This document shows positions 52,141 through 63,107 of a DNA stretch of 64,000 nt, in pieces (position 1 is the stretch's first letter; each line of letters begins with the position of its first letter). Below the pieces are notes generated by a model. It was not told where the DNA came from, made no database searches, and saw only the letters and a list, made by a program, of their open reading frames with translations. The translations under genes were made by a program, and so were the position numbers. The stretch comes from Zizania palustris (Eukaryota; Streptophyta; Magnoliopsida; Poales; Poaceae), in contig JAAALK010000286.1 of the NCBI GenBank assembly GCA_019279435.1, positions 17,937,931 to 18,001,930 on the forward strand. The letters run 5' to 3'.

Positions 52141-55100
52141 AGATCGAGGAAAAAGAGTAGTCCTCCCCATCTCCGGAGGAGGGACTCTCGGAAGTATGTC
52201 CAAGAGGCAGAGAAGAGAATATGTCAGAGAAGTGGGCCATATTGGAACTTCTTCGTCTGCAGCTGCTATGCCCGAATGGTCTCATGTGCCAATATCCTTT
52301 TCTGCAGATGATGCAGCTGGTATTAAATTTCCACATGCAGACCCACTTGTTATTACTGCTGACATAGCAGGAACGGAGGTTCGGAGAGTGCTAATTGACG
52401 TAGGGAGTTCGGCGGATATTATTTTTGTCCAAGCTTTTGACCAACTTTGCATCTCCGGAAAGCGTCTTCTCCCAGCAGCCCGTCCTTTGCAAGGATTTGT
52501 AGGACCCCCTCTTAATGCCCTCGGCCAAATTGGCCTGGAAGTTACTTTCGGAGAGGGGCCACTAGCCAGGACGGAGGAAGTGATCTTCGATGTTGTAGAT
52601 GCTCCATACGCATACAATGTCATATTCGGAAGAGGCATGTTAAACCAATTCGGAGCTGTGGCGTATCATAATTACTTATGTATGAAGATGCCCACACAAG
52701 CAGGAGTGCTCACCGTTTTCGGAGATCAGGCCATCGCGTGAAGAGCAGAATATGGTCATGGCCCTCCTCTTGACCCGGGACAAGTGAACATTGTGCAAGA
52801 TGATCTGGAGAATTTTCCTGCTTCTAGCGAATCCTCGAAAAGATCCTTCCCAAGACCAAGTCTTGGAGGAGAGATTGCAACGAAGGTTATTGTCAAAGAT
52901 GGCAAGGAATATTCATTTAAATTTGGTAAAGACTTGCCTCCAGAAGTTGTTGCCTCCTTAGAAAAGGTAGTTGAGGAAAATTTGGATGTCTTTGCTTGGT
53001 CTGATGAAGACATCACCGGAGTCAGTCGGGACATTATTAAGCACAGTCTACATGTAAACCCGAAGGCTCGGCCGGTTAGGCAAGGACTCCAGAAGATGTC
53101 TGCAGAGAGAGCCATCCTTGCTAAAGACGAAGTTGAAAAGTTGCTGAAGGCTGGGATTATCAGGGAAGTGGCTCATACGGAGTGGTTAGCCAACCCAGTC
53201 TTCGTTAAGAAGAAATCTTCAGGGAAGTGGCGCAAGTGTATTGATTTTACATCTCTGAATAAAGCATGTCCCCGCGACCCCTATCCCATGCCCTGAATTG
53301 ATCAGTTGGTCGACTCCACTGCTGGTTCGGAGTTATTAAGCTTCCTCGACGCGTATTCCGGCTATCATCAAATTTGGTTGAAGCGCGAAGATGAAATCAA
53401 GACAAGCTTCGTAACTCCTTCAGGAGTCTTTTGTTATGTAAGAATGCCCTTTGGCTTAAGAAATGCCAAGGCTACATTTTCGAGATTAATTGCTAAGGCT
53501 CTAGGTCATCAATTAGGTCGTAATGTAGAGGCCTATATGGATGATATTGTAATCAAGAGTGCCTTAAAGCACCAACATAGCCTAGACTTAGCAGAAACAT
53601 TCAATAGCCTTCGGGCATGTGGGATCCGTTTTAACCCCGAAAAATGTATCTTGGGGGCGCAGGCTGGAAAATTGTTAGGGTACCTAGTTTCAAGCAGAGG
53701 GATCGAAGCTAGTCGCACTCAAATAACTGCGTTGCAGAAGATGGCTCCTCCAGAAAATTTAAAGCAAGTGCAAAAGCTGACCGGTCGTCTAACAGCACTT
53801 AGCAGATTTCTTGCAAGGTCTGCGGAGAGAAGTTTGCCTATTTTCAAAGCATTGAAAGGGTCCGAAGATTTTTCATGGACACCGGAGTGTCAAAAGAGCT
53901 TCGAAGATATTAAAAATTACCTCAGTAATCTTGCTACACTGACGGTGCCTGTTGCGGACGAAACCCTACTCCTCTACCTTGCAGCTACTGGCTCTGCTAT
54001 CAGTGCAGTTCTTGTCAGAGAGATTGATTTCAATGGGAAGTTGGTACAAAATTCAGTTTACTTTGTGTCCGAAGCATTGTCCGGAGCAAAAACAAGATAT
54101 TCCGAGCTTGAGAAATTCGTTTATGCTCTAATAATGGCTTCGAGGAAGCTAATGCATTATTTTTTGGCACATAATGTTGTGGTACCAACTTCGTATCCTT
54201 TGGGAGATATGCTCCGAACTAAGGATTCCACTGGAAGAATTGGAAAGTGGGCTGTTGAGTTAGCACCCTTCGGCATATCTTTCCTGGCAAGAACAGCAAT
54301 TAAGTCACAAGTATTGGCTGACTTCGTGGTAGAGTGGACTCCCCCTGCAGCATGGGCGCTAGAGAAGCCAAGCGAAGAAATTTGGACTATTTATTCTGAT
54401 GGAGCTTTTCAAGCATCTGGAGCAGGTGTCGGAGCTGTGATAATTTTGCCTTCAGGGCAAAAGGCTTTGTACTCCGCAAGACTCAACTTTATGTCTACCA
54501 ATAATACAGCGGAGTACGAAGGAATTCTATTGGGACTTCGCAAGGCACGTGCTCTAGGGGCTACAAGAGTTGTTATTAAAACAGATTCTCAGATTGTAGC
54601 AGGGCACGTGGACAAGAGTTTCCAAGTCCGACATCCGCAGCTTGCAAAGTACTTAGAAGAAATCCGAAATATCGAAGCAGCATTTAAAGGGATTTCCATT
54701 CGAAGTATACCTAGAGCAGAAAATATGCAAGCGGATATCTTAGCGAAAGCTGCAGCCGGAGCTATGGACATACCCGAAGAAGCTTTTTATGAAGAACTCA
54801 GTACACCTTCAGTACCACAAATTCCCACTGTAGAAGTCCTTTGCATTCCAAGTACAGATTGGCGAAGTTCAATCATGAAAGTATTGCAAGGAGAGGCAAA
54901 TATGTCCGAAGAGCCACAATTTTCGCGGTTAAAGCTTAGAACTCGGAATTATCAAATAATCAACGATATTTTATACAAGGCCAGAGTATGTTCCCCTCTA
55001 CTCCAATGTATATCTCAAGCCGAAGGTCAAGAAATTCTTCGAGAAATCCATGAAGGACTTTGCGGTAGCCATCTGGCCCCTCAAGCTTTGACAGGAAAAA

Positions 55101-56072
55101 CACTTCGCTAGGGGCTTTATTGGCCTACAATAGTAGCTGATGCGGAGAGCTTGGTCCGCACTTGTCAAGGATGTCAGTGGATGGGACGAAGGAGTCATCG
55201 CCCACCAACAACCCTTCAAGTCATAGCCCCGGTATGGCCCATGGCCAGATGGGGCATGGATCTTATTGGTCCCTTCCCAACAGCAAAAGGAAATTTGAAG
55301 TTCGCAGTGGTAGCAATTGAATATTTTTTCAAAGTGGGTCGAAGCAGAGCCCCTAACAGTTATCACTTCGAACAATGTACAGAAATTTTTCTGGAAGAAT
55401 ATCATTTGCCGGTTTGGAGTGCCTAGACAACTCACAGTTGACAATGGAACACAATTCGATGCAGAACCCTTCAAGAAATTTTGCGAAGATCTAGGCATCT
55501 AGCTATGCTTTGCTGCAGTGCGACATCCTTAGTCTAACGGAGCTGTAGAAAGAGCCAATGGTAATATTTTGTCAGGGCTAAATCGAAGGATAGTAGGATT
55601 GGCAAAAGGACTCTGGACCGAAGAACTTCCGAAGATTTTGTGGTCCATTCGGACCACTCAAACGAGGTCCACGGGTTTCACTCCATTCAGACTATTATTC
55701 GGAGATGAAGCTATGACACCAACAGAGCTCAAAGGAGGATCACTTCGCAGCACCGAACCAGAAGTAGAAGGAGAAAGACAAGCTTCGCTGGATTTAACAG
55801 AGGAGACAAGACTTCGAGCTGTGGCAAATTTATCAAAGTATCAGCAGTAGACGAAGGCTTGGTTTGACCCGAAGGTTAAGATTAATGAACTTAGGCTGGG
55901 TCATCTCGTTTTGTGAAGTATCATAGCACCAGGAAAATTAGGAAATAAATGGGAAGGTCCATACTTAATTGTTCGCTCCGGGCGTCCTGGTTCTTTTAAA
56001 TTAGCTAATTTAGAAGGTGAAGAGTTAGCGCATGCATGGCATGCGGAGAACCTAAAGCAATACTTCGCATAA
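52141..56072 (+). pseudogene. Gyp-3 pol (protease, RT, two RNase H domains, integrase), several stops
   Basis: The frame is shared with gag up to about 55,325. Protease active site: LIDVGSSADIIF (about 52,393), with Val where Gyp-2 has Gly. RT: PFGLRNAKATFS and YMDDIVIKS (about 53,535). First RNase H about 53,850-54,260. The second, archaeal-type RNase H at about 54,380-54,770 keeps YSDGAFQ, NTAEYEG, KTDSQIVAG and the final Asp in MQADILAK. Integrase: zinc His and CQGCQ (about 55,060-55,180), Asp in MDLIGPFP, Asp in VDNGTQFD (about 55,440) and Glu in GAVERANG (about 55,545). Stops at 52739, 53294, 55109, 55500, 55530, 55848 and 55914. A T6 run at 55324-55329 has one T too many. The natural stop is TAA 56070-56072. 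Dual RNase H is a known Tat-lineage trait. Confidence 0.9.
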
Positions 56073-56980
56073 GGGCTCCTTGTAATCATTTGTAAGCACT
56101 TTCCGAATTAATAAAGCATATGGTTCAGATAATGCCTACCCCTCATAAACTTCCCACTTCCGAGTGGACGCACTGGAATAGCGGAGTTGACCGAGAGGGA
56201 AGTGTCATTAATTTGAATCATATTTTCCGAGGTGGTGGGCTGACATAATCCGGAGTCCAAGCCACCGGCTTGAAGACATCCGTAAAAGAGCCCGAGAGCA
56301 CAGAATGCGGAGTCCAAGCCACCAGCTAGAAGACATCCATAAAAGAGTCCAAGGAGACCAAATGATGCGGAGCCCAAGCAACCGGCTTGTAGGTATCCGT
56401 AAAAAGAGTCCAAAGAGACCACTGCGAACTCCAAACCACTGGTTTGACAGAACTCGCAAAAAAGAGCCGAAGGAGGCCAAAACAAAACAGAGTTTGAGCC
56501 ATGAGCTTCGAATGTCTGTTAAGAAAGTCCAAAGTGACAAATTACCTAAGACACTAAAGTGTCCAGAAAAGTCATCCAAAGTGATTACATTCAAAAACAT
56601 AAGGTACTAAGTTGCCAATCTTCAGACTACAAATAGTCGAAGACATTTTATAAGATTTTAATTAATCTTTAAATTGCTGAGGGGCTCCAAACCACGAAAA
56701 TTGTACTCCTAAGTTTTTCTTTGCGCCTAACCATCTTTGAATACAGTTCGAAGTTGCTTACGCCCAAAGAGGGGCTAATAAATAGGGAGACAATTTTAAA
56801 TCGATATTTATTATTCGAACAAATATGATTACATCATGAAAAATTGGTATCTATACCAAGAAGGAATCGAAGACCTCTTCGATCTCTAGAACTAGGGTTG
56901 GAACGACTAGTTCCAGTGCCGGGAGTTCTAACAACTTTGCGTTTAACTCTCCTGCCTCCCTTCGAAGCTCTAAAGTCTTT
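56073..56980. other. Gyp-3 spacer between pol and antisense gene
   Basis: Holds the tandem repeats below, then A/T-rich sequence with two further polypurine-like GAGGGGCT tracts (about 56,686 and 56,769). Open frames on the minus strand over the repeats are artefacts of the repeat period. Confidence 0.65.
56245..56540 (+). repeat. About 60-bp degenerate tandem repeat, five copies
   Basis: Each copy follows the pattern GCGGAGTCCAAGCCACCGG, then GACATCCGTAAAAGAGTCC and a purine-rich end. Copies decay towards the right. Such repeats between pol and the 3' LTR are common in Tat-group elements (family knowledge). Confidence 0.8.
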
Positions 56981-59900
56981 TTATTCTTGTTGAAGCTCGG
57001 CCCAAGTTCGAAGCCGTTCGGGGCTCCTTTCCCAGCTTCCAAGTTCTTCAGGCTTTTTACCTTGAGTTTCATCTTCATCTTCGGACCATATAATGTCTTC
57101 AGAAGATGAAGTTTCCAAGTTAACTTCTTTTTCTTCCTCTTTAATACAAGATAATATATCTTTGCTTATTTCGGACGTAATCGCTCCGGAACTATCCTGA
57201 GGAACTAGAAATCGAGGGCGCTTGTGAAGTTTTAAGATATCGAAGGTAGCCCATAATAAGCGAAGTTCGTCGTTAACATCTAACACTTCGACATCTTCCA
57301 TATGAGGCAAAGCCTAAAAACATGATAAACAAATCTTCATTCATAAATGTACAAAAGCGTAGTGCTTTACATAGTTGAAGATCCTAAGGTAATTCTAAAC
57401 CTGCGGGTTTGGAGGGGGCTGACTGCTCGAAGCTTGGGACCGAGCCTGCTTCTGGCGTTGTCCTTCGTCAATCCAGGCCTTGATCGCAGAGCGACCTTCG
57501 GCTCTCCATGAAGTTTGAAAGGCTTGCCAAGCAGCGGCCACACCTTCAGAAGGAGTAAGAAGCTGGTCGTCATCGAAGGTAATGGGACCCTCTCCTGCGC
57601 TCGGAGTTATCGATCGGCCCAGATCTTTGTAGTAACGAAGTATGCCGATAGCAGCCACTTGTCTGGAGATTTCTCCGTACCGAATGCCTGATGTCTTCAT
57701 TTGCTTCGCTGCTCCTTGGATCCTCTTCAACCGGCACAGCAGGGAGATGTTGTCATCCGAAGGAAGCGTCCCAGTAGTACTCCAGAACGCCTAGCAATTG
57801 GTCCATGACCTCCGTAGCTACCTTCTCCGATTTCAGCTTATCTTCATTTAAGGCATCTTTCGCCAAAGTTAGTTCTCTTACTACTCCAGAGAGCCTAGCC
57901 GCCTCCGTAGCTAAAGAATTCTTCTGATTCAGTAACTGGCTAGCTTCTTCTTGGAGTCTAACAAGCTCGGCCCCCGCAGTAGCGTGCTCCGCCCGCATCT
58001 TTTCGATTTCCGCTCGAAGAACAATTTTTTCCGCTTCAAGCTCTTTGTTCACAGCTTCCAAGCCTTGTCTGGCCCTGAGCTCCGTTAAAACCATGTTGTC
58101 CAAGTGGGCCACTCGACCTTTGGAGATAGTAAGATTTTGTTGAAGAGTTGCATTTTCTTCTCGAAGGCGAATGCTTCCACGTTCATTTGAGATATTCGTA
58201 GCTCGGGCCAAGACTGTTTGCTGCGAAAAGAAAAAACCAAGGTGAGAAATTATTTGTATATAAATTTGATGTTGTTTTGCAGATACTTCGTACCTGGTAT
58301 GTTGCGCGTTCCATGGCAGCGTTAAGCTCCGAACTCTCCGCCTCGCACAAGATAGCCACCAAGTCCGTCTCCCCGACTTCGCGACTAGCTCGATCCAAAG
58401 GCTCGAGCAAAGTATGAAGCCCAGTTCTTCGCTCCAAGAAAGGAGCTAGAAGGGGGAGCATGCTCAAGGCTTGCTGATCATCTTCGCTTGGCGAAGGCCC
58501 GGAGTGGTGAGCTATGGTTTTTGGAGCCCAGTAGACTGGCCCCCCTCAGTAGATTGGCTCTCGTCTGTTGACTCAGACGGAGTTGATCCTAAGCTCGGAG
58601 CAGGAAGGGGGTCCATCTTCCCTTTGCCTTTTCCAGGCCCCATTTGAGTGGCTCCTGGAATTGGCTCCAAAGTTGTCGAAGGTCCAGGAATTATATCTTC
58701 GGGACGGACCTCTTCCACGGAAGTGGATCCTGTAAAAACAAAGGTATTATACATTGTATAGTTTTGCAGGGAAAAAGAACAAAAGAATTATGCGAAGTTT
58801 ACCTTCGACATTTTGGCGATGAGTAAGCATTGGGATGCTTGGCGGGTCGAAGGCTACTCCAAAGTCTTCGTTGGAGTCGATGGTCAAAACTTCGACCGTT
58901 GGAGCATCTTCTTGAACAGCCGTTGTTACTTCGCCCGGAATCGAAGCTACAGTAACTTTGACTCCGCTTTCGTCCACAGGGGCTCCGTCTTGAGGTAAAT
59001 CTTCTTGAGCAGCCGGAGTCCTCACTTGTTCGAGGTTAACTTGAGACTCTGGCACGCTCGCAGCATCTTCAATATGTGTATCTTTTTGGGCTGCATCCTC
59101 GTCAATCAGGCTCACGAGCAACCTGCCTTCATCCTCGAAAGAATCAGAGATTGAAGCTCTTGGGCTCAAAGGCGCAGGAATTCTTGGCTTTCGAGCCATT
59201 TTCTTGACCAGAGTCTTGGCAGAGCTCGAAGTACCAGCTTCTGCTTTCCTCTTCTTGGGCCCTTTCTCCGAAGGCACCCAATCCACCAAAGGGGGCAGAA
59301 CAACTTCGAGCAGCCCCCATACTCGGTTGGATCGATCCCAAGTACCAACCAATTTGATTCTCCATTCTTTCTCGGTCAGAGTTGGGACGCCCAAAATCTT
59401 CTTTGAAGCCCGTACAATCTGCTCCGAAGTTATAGGGGCTGAAGAGGCTGAAAAATGAGTTAAGTTCGTTAACTCTTCGAATAAATATATATGATATATG
59501 TTGGTTTCGAAGTTACCTGCAGGGCTCGAAGTTGAAGAAATTTTCTGAAGACCGCCCTCCGAATCTTCCTCGAAAGAGATCAGCCAGTTGGCCATCAGGG
59601 GAGGGATTTGAAGCCCGAGGAATTCTTCGGCTAAATCCCGTATACTTAGACGGTGACTGATTTTTTGAAGCAAGCTGAGGCGAGCTTCGAGCTGACCCGG
59701 ATCTGGATGCACAAGGGCTTCCTTTCGGAAGTTGATGTCTTGCAAAGGTCCGGCTAGACGGCTGATCGCCCCAACTTCGGCGTAAAACCACTTCAAGATC
59801 CAGTCGGTGTACCATCTGGCATTGATGGCCTTGGCAGGAAACCAGAGAGCATACTCGTCCCAAAGTCTGAAGTTTATGCTTCCGAAGGCCACTACCATCT

Positions 59901-60468
59901 TCTCACCTCTGGGGCCTACGAAGGTCTTCGGTTGGCACGAAGCTCTGTGCAGTGCTGCGAAGATCTCCGCCCTTCCTTCACAACCTTCGGCTCGCAGCGC
60001 CCATTCGAAGATGGCGAGACGCGCTACTGCATTCGGAGAGAGTTGGGGGAGAGTGACGCGGAACAAGTCCAATACCTCTGCCAAGAAGTCAACCGCCGAA
60101 AGCCCCAAACCAGCTTCGAAGAAGGCTTCGAAAACGACTACTTCTCCGGGTCTTGGTGACGGAATGATCTCCTTCCCAGGTTTGCGAATCATGACCCCGG
60201 AACTAATTTTGCCTTCCACTGCGGCCGCAAGTGATTCTCTTTTGCAGGTTGAAGGCCCCAGTTGATAAGATTGGTCCATGTATTTTGTCGACGCTGGGAA
60301 GAGGTCTTGGGAGCCAGCATTTTGGGGATTTCCTCCCACCGCCGCCATTACCGCCACTGTAGGAGTTGGAGTGGTCGTCGCCGATGATGCAGCCGTTGCT
60401 GCTGCGGCAGCTTGTTGCCGAGCCAGGGCCGAAGTCGCTCCAGGACCCTTGAAACTAGTTTTCGCCAT
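56981..60468 (-). pseudogene. Antisense four-exon gene of Gyp-3 (Transposase_28-like 'putative gypsy type transposon' family)
   Basis: Exons on the minus strand: 60468-58803, 58729-58294, 58220-57401 and 57313-56981. The introns (58802-58730, 58293-58221, 57400-57314; 73, 73 and 87 bp) all have GT/AG ends and keep phase. Exon 1 (555 codons) opens MAKTSFKGPGATSALARQQ with an Ala/Thr-rich leader. A globular domain (about residues 75-240) has PSPRPGEVVVFEAFFEAGLG, FRVTLPQLSPNAVARLAIF and YTDWILKWFY, resembling the plant Transposase_28 family. A basic patch and acidic tail follow. Exon 3 is a long coiled coil (NATLQQNLT to KLKSEKVATEVM). Two single-base frame errors, at the C6 run (about 58,540-58,545) and after FG near 57,752, make this copy defective. 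Sense RNA of the element cannot lose these introns, which explains their retention. Function unknown. Confidence 0.78.
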
Positions 60469-60573
60469 TGGATTTCGTGGATTGCTTCGGAAGAAGAATG
60501 GAGGCTAGGGCTCGGTTGATGGCTTGTTTACACGAAAGCGGTGAAAAGGTACTCAAGAAGGGTCTGGGCCCTC

Positions 60574-60581
60574 TATTTATA
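60574..60581 (-). promoter_or_regulatory. TATA box of the antisense gene
   Basis: Minus strand TATAAATA in GGGCTATAAATAGAGGGCCC, about 105 bases upstream of the ATG at 60468. Its context matches the LTR TATA boxes, but this one points into the element from inside its 3' end. Confidence 0.72.
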
Positions 60582-60907
60582 GCCCAGACCCCGATTTTTT
60601 ACCGTTTGCTTATGCCGTTTCGCATTCTCAACCGTTACTTTGCTCCGGAATTAAAGTGTTCCGTAACTTCCGTTAGAAGAAAGAAGCCAACGGCTATTTC
60701 TTCTAAGTCTAAAAAGGCTTTTAGACTTTTTGAGTTAGTTCTAAGTTACTTCGAATGTAATTTTATTAGAAACTGATTCAAAGTTTACATCTCCACGTAG
60801 TTCGGAGATGGTTTAAATCTGCTAACCCCTACGCATGATTATTTTTCTTGTGTATACTGCTCTCCTAACATTACAGATTTAGCGGAGAAGCGTATTCGAG
60901 GGGCTAC
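60582..60907 (+). other. Gyp-3 3' spacer and polypurine tract
   Basis: About 320 bases without a gene. Upstream promoter sequence of the antisense gene would lie here. It ends ATTCGAGGGGCTAC (polypurine tract about 60,899-60,905) directly before the LTR. Confidence 0.75.
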
Positions 60908-61102
60908 TGTTGGGGGAAAATATTCCATCTTCAGGGTTATTGCAGTGACAAGATAAAGACTGGTGATTAAGCCGAAGACTTCCAGCATATAACTTCGGAG
61001 ATACATTGAATCAAGTTCGAAGTATGATGACGAACTCTAGTTCGGAGTATATGTTCGAACTTGGATTCTTCCGAGAGCTTTTTTGCCAGCTAAGATGGAA
61101 GA
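60908..61102 (+). repeat. Gyp-3 3' LTR, first 195 bp
   Basis: Matches 50121-50315 with four substitutions. It ends at GATGGAAGA, where Cop-5 is inserted; the last five bases, GAAGA, are its likely left target duplication. Confidence 0.93.
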
Positions 61103-63095
61103 TGTTGGACCGGAAACGGCGACCAGAGGGGGGGTGAATGGGAGCTTTTAAAATTTCGGGCTAAAAACTAGCCTTCGGTTTCAGTTCTGTCTTCTACGGA
61201 ACAGGCTTCGAACACTACCTTCGAAGGTCTGGTTCGGAGGTACTTCGACACCTTCGAACACAGGCTTCGGAGGAGCAAAAGTTCGAAGTCAAGAAGACTT
61301 CGCTCCACTTACAACCCTCAAAAATCTACTCCGCTAAGTCAGTGCAGGCTCCGCACACAGAGTGCTTCGAGCAGGCTTCGCACTTCACCCTTCGCAAGAG
61401 TGGACACCCCTCTGAGGACTTCGACCAAGTACTTGGCAGCAGCAACTGGTGCTGGGCTTCGTACACGAAGGTCTACACGCACACAAACGGCCTACCCTAA
61501 GGGTTTCGACACAAGAAGCAAAACGGGCCTCAAACAGGGCTTCGCTAGTAAGCAGCGAGGTCTCCCCTCCTGTTACACAGAGCGAACGCACACTGACAAA
61601 ACACACTTCGCACAAACACAACGTTCGCCCAAACAGGCTTCGGTGCACTAAAACTGGCGAGGTATGTAACGCGAGCTCAAGCAAAAAGCACAAGTAAACA
61701 GGGCTTCGCCACTTGAACAAGGAACACAAAATAGATTGAACTCTGGATGAAATACAACGAGGTATGTGGCTACAGGAGCTCAACAGTAAATGCTCAAAGT
61801 GTTAAATGTTACCTACCGAGCCCCCATATTTATAGCCCACAGTTCACCCAAAGGAAGTGACTACTTTACCCCTAGGGTTTACAAAGGATTTGTCTCTACA
61901 GAACTAAGGGGTACAAAAGGTAGTCCACCTTTATTCTGGAGGCTTCTCTGTCAGCTTTGCAGAGGGGACAGTGTCAGCCTTTTACAGAACAGACAGTGTC
62001 AGCCTTTGCAGTCTTTGACTTTCTGGAACCTCCCTTCGCACGCGAGGGTGCGGTAGCTTCGGCGAGAAGCCTTGAGCCTGTTGGCCTTCGCTTCGCCGAA
62101 GATAGCCTTCGATACAGTGATGGTTTTGAGCCGAAGCCGTCAAAGCCCTTGGGCCTTCGCACCAACACCTCCGGAGTGGACCACCATGGCTTCGCAGCTA
62201 CTCCCAGCTCGAACTCCATCAGTCCGTGTACCGAAGCCATGCAGGCCGAAGCACCTCAAGTCAACCAAGCTCCGGAGCTAGCCTTGCTCCGAAGCCTTCC
62301 TCCCTCCGAAGCCCCACCTTCGGAGTACCACCCTTCGAAGTCCCTCCTTCGTCCAAGGCCTCCGCATGAAGCATTCCATGCGCCCTTCGTCGCAGTGCCT
62401 CTCCCCGAGCACACTCCTCGACGAGCCTCACCCGGACCATGCCTTCGATGCGCCTCGACTTCTGAGACCTCCGTCGGGTAACCTTCGAATGTCTCCCTCC
62501 GGAGCACACTTCGAATTCCTTGCCTCCGCAGAGGACTTGATCCACCAACTCCGAAGTCACTCCATTCGGAGTACCTTCGAAGTGCCTCACCTCCGAGGAC
62601 TTTGTCTCGGAGTACCTTCACCCGGAGCCACGCTCCGCACTTTCTGCCTTCACCTGGCACGCCTCGACCCGAGGACCGACCCGGACCACCTTCCCAGCCA
62701 CTGTGACGGAGCTCCCCGCTCCCCTGGCATCAAGCCTCCCGCTTGACCCAGGTTCACCTGCTACGTTCGTCCGTCGCCTCCGAAGTCCCTGCGCACCACA
62801 GACAAACAGACAAGTGTATCCAGTACTCCAGAGACCTCTCCGGGTTAGCAACCTCCGGCACACCCTCCGGTGTACCGCCCAAAGTACCGAAGCCCCTTCG
62901 GTACAAACCCAGTCATCGAGTACTGTCGGACCCCTCCGACACGCACACTCCGCTGCAACAGCTGCAGCAAACAAACACCGAACACCCTTCGGTAAAACCA
63001 CCTTCGAACACCCTTTGGAGGTACCCTTCGAACAGAGGGTAAAAAGCCTGTCAATCACTCATCACAAAACACCGAAACCAACCCTTGGTTTCTCA
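61103..63095 (-). repeat. Cop-5 3' LTR
   Basis: 1,993 bp. TATAAATA is on the minus strand at 61827-61834. Both sides are dense in CTTCGGA, TTCGAAG and CCTCCGAAG strings, which give many open frames on both strands. None has a recognisable domain, and none is called. U5 ends with the shared CATTCACCCCCCCTCTGGTC motif. Confidence 0.87.
61827..61834 (-). promoter_or_regulatory. TATA box of Cop-5 LTR
   Basis: Minus strand TATAAATA in GGGCTATAAATATGGG. Confidence 0.72.
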
Positions 63096-63107
63096 ATCTC
63101 CCCCTTG
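63096..63107 (-). other. Cop-5 polypurine tract
   Basis: Minus strand CAAGGGGGAGAT directly before TGAGAAACC; identical to Cop-2 and Cop-3. Confidence 0.92.

Larger units (their letters stand above)
50121..61102 (+). mobile_element. Gyp-3: Ty3/gypsy Tat-lineage element with antisense gene, 3' LTR cut by Cop-5
   Basis: 5' LTR 50121-50615, primer site 50618-50636, gag-pol 50678-56072, tandem repeats (about 56,245-56,540), antisense gene 60468-56981, polypurine tract (about 60,899-60,905), 3' LTR from 60908. Over the 195 visible bases the two LTRs differ at four positions (about 2%), so it is fairly young, yet gag-pol already has at least eight in-frame stops. The remainder of the 3' LTR and the right target duplication are beyond the window. 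Confidence 0.92.

Noticed and set aside
56108..56600. Minus-strand frames rich in Leu/Gly/Phe repeats
   Set aside because: By-product of the about 60-bp tandem repeats downstream of Gyp-3 pol.
61385..63058. Many open frames on both strands in the Cop-5 LTR
   Set aside because: Caused by CTTCGGA/TTCGAAG-rich sequence; no recognisable domain, and the region is bounded by clear LTR ends.
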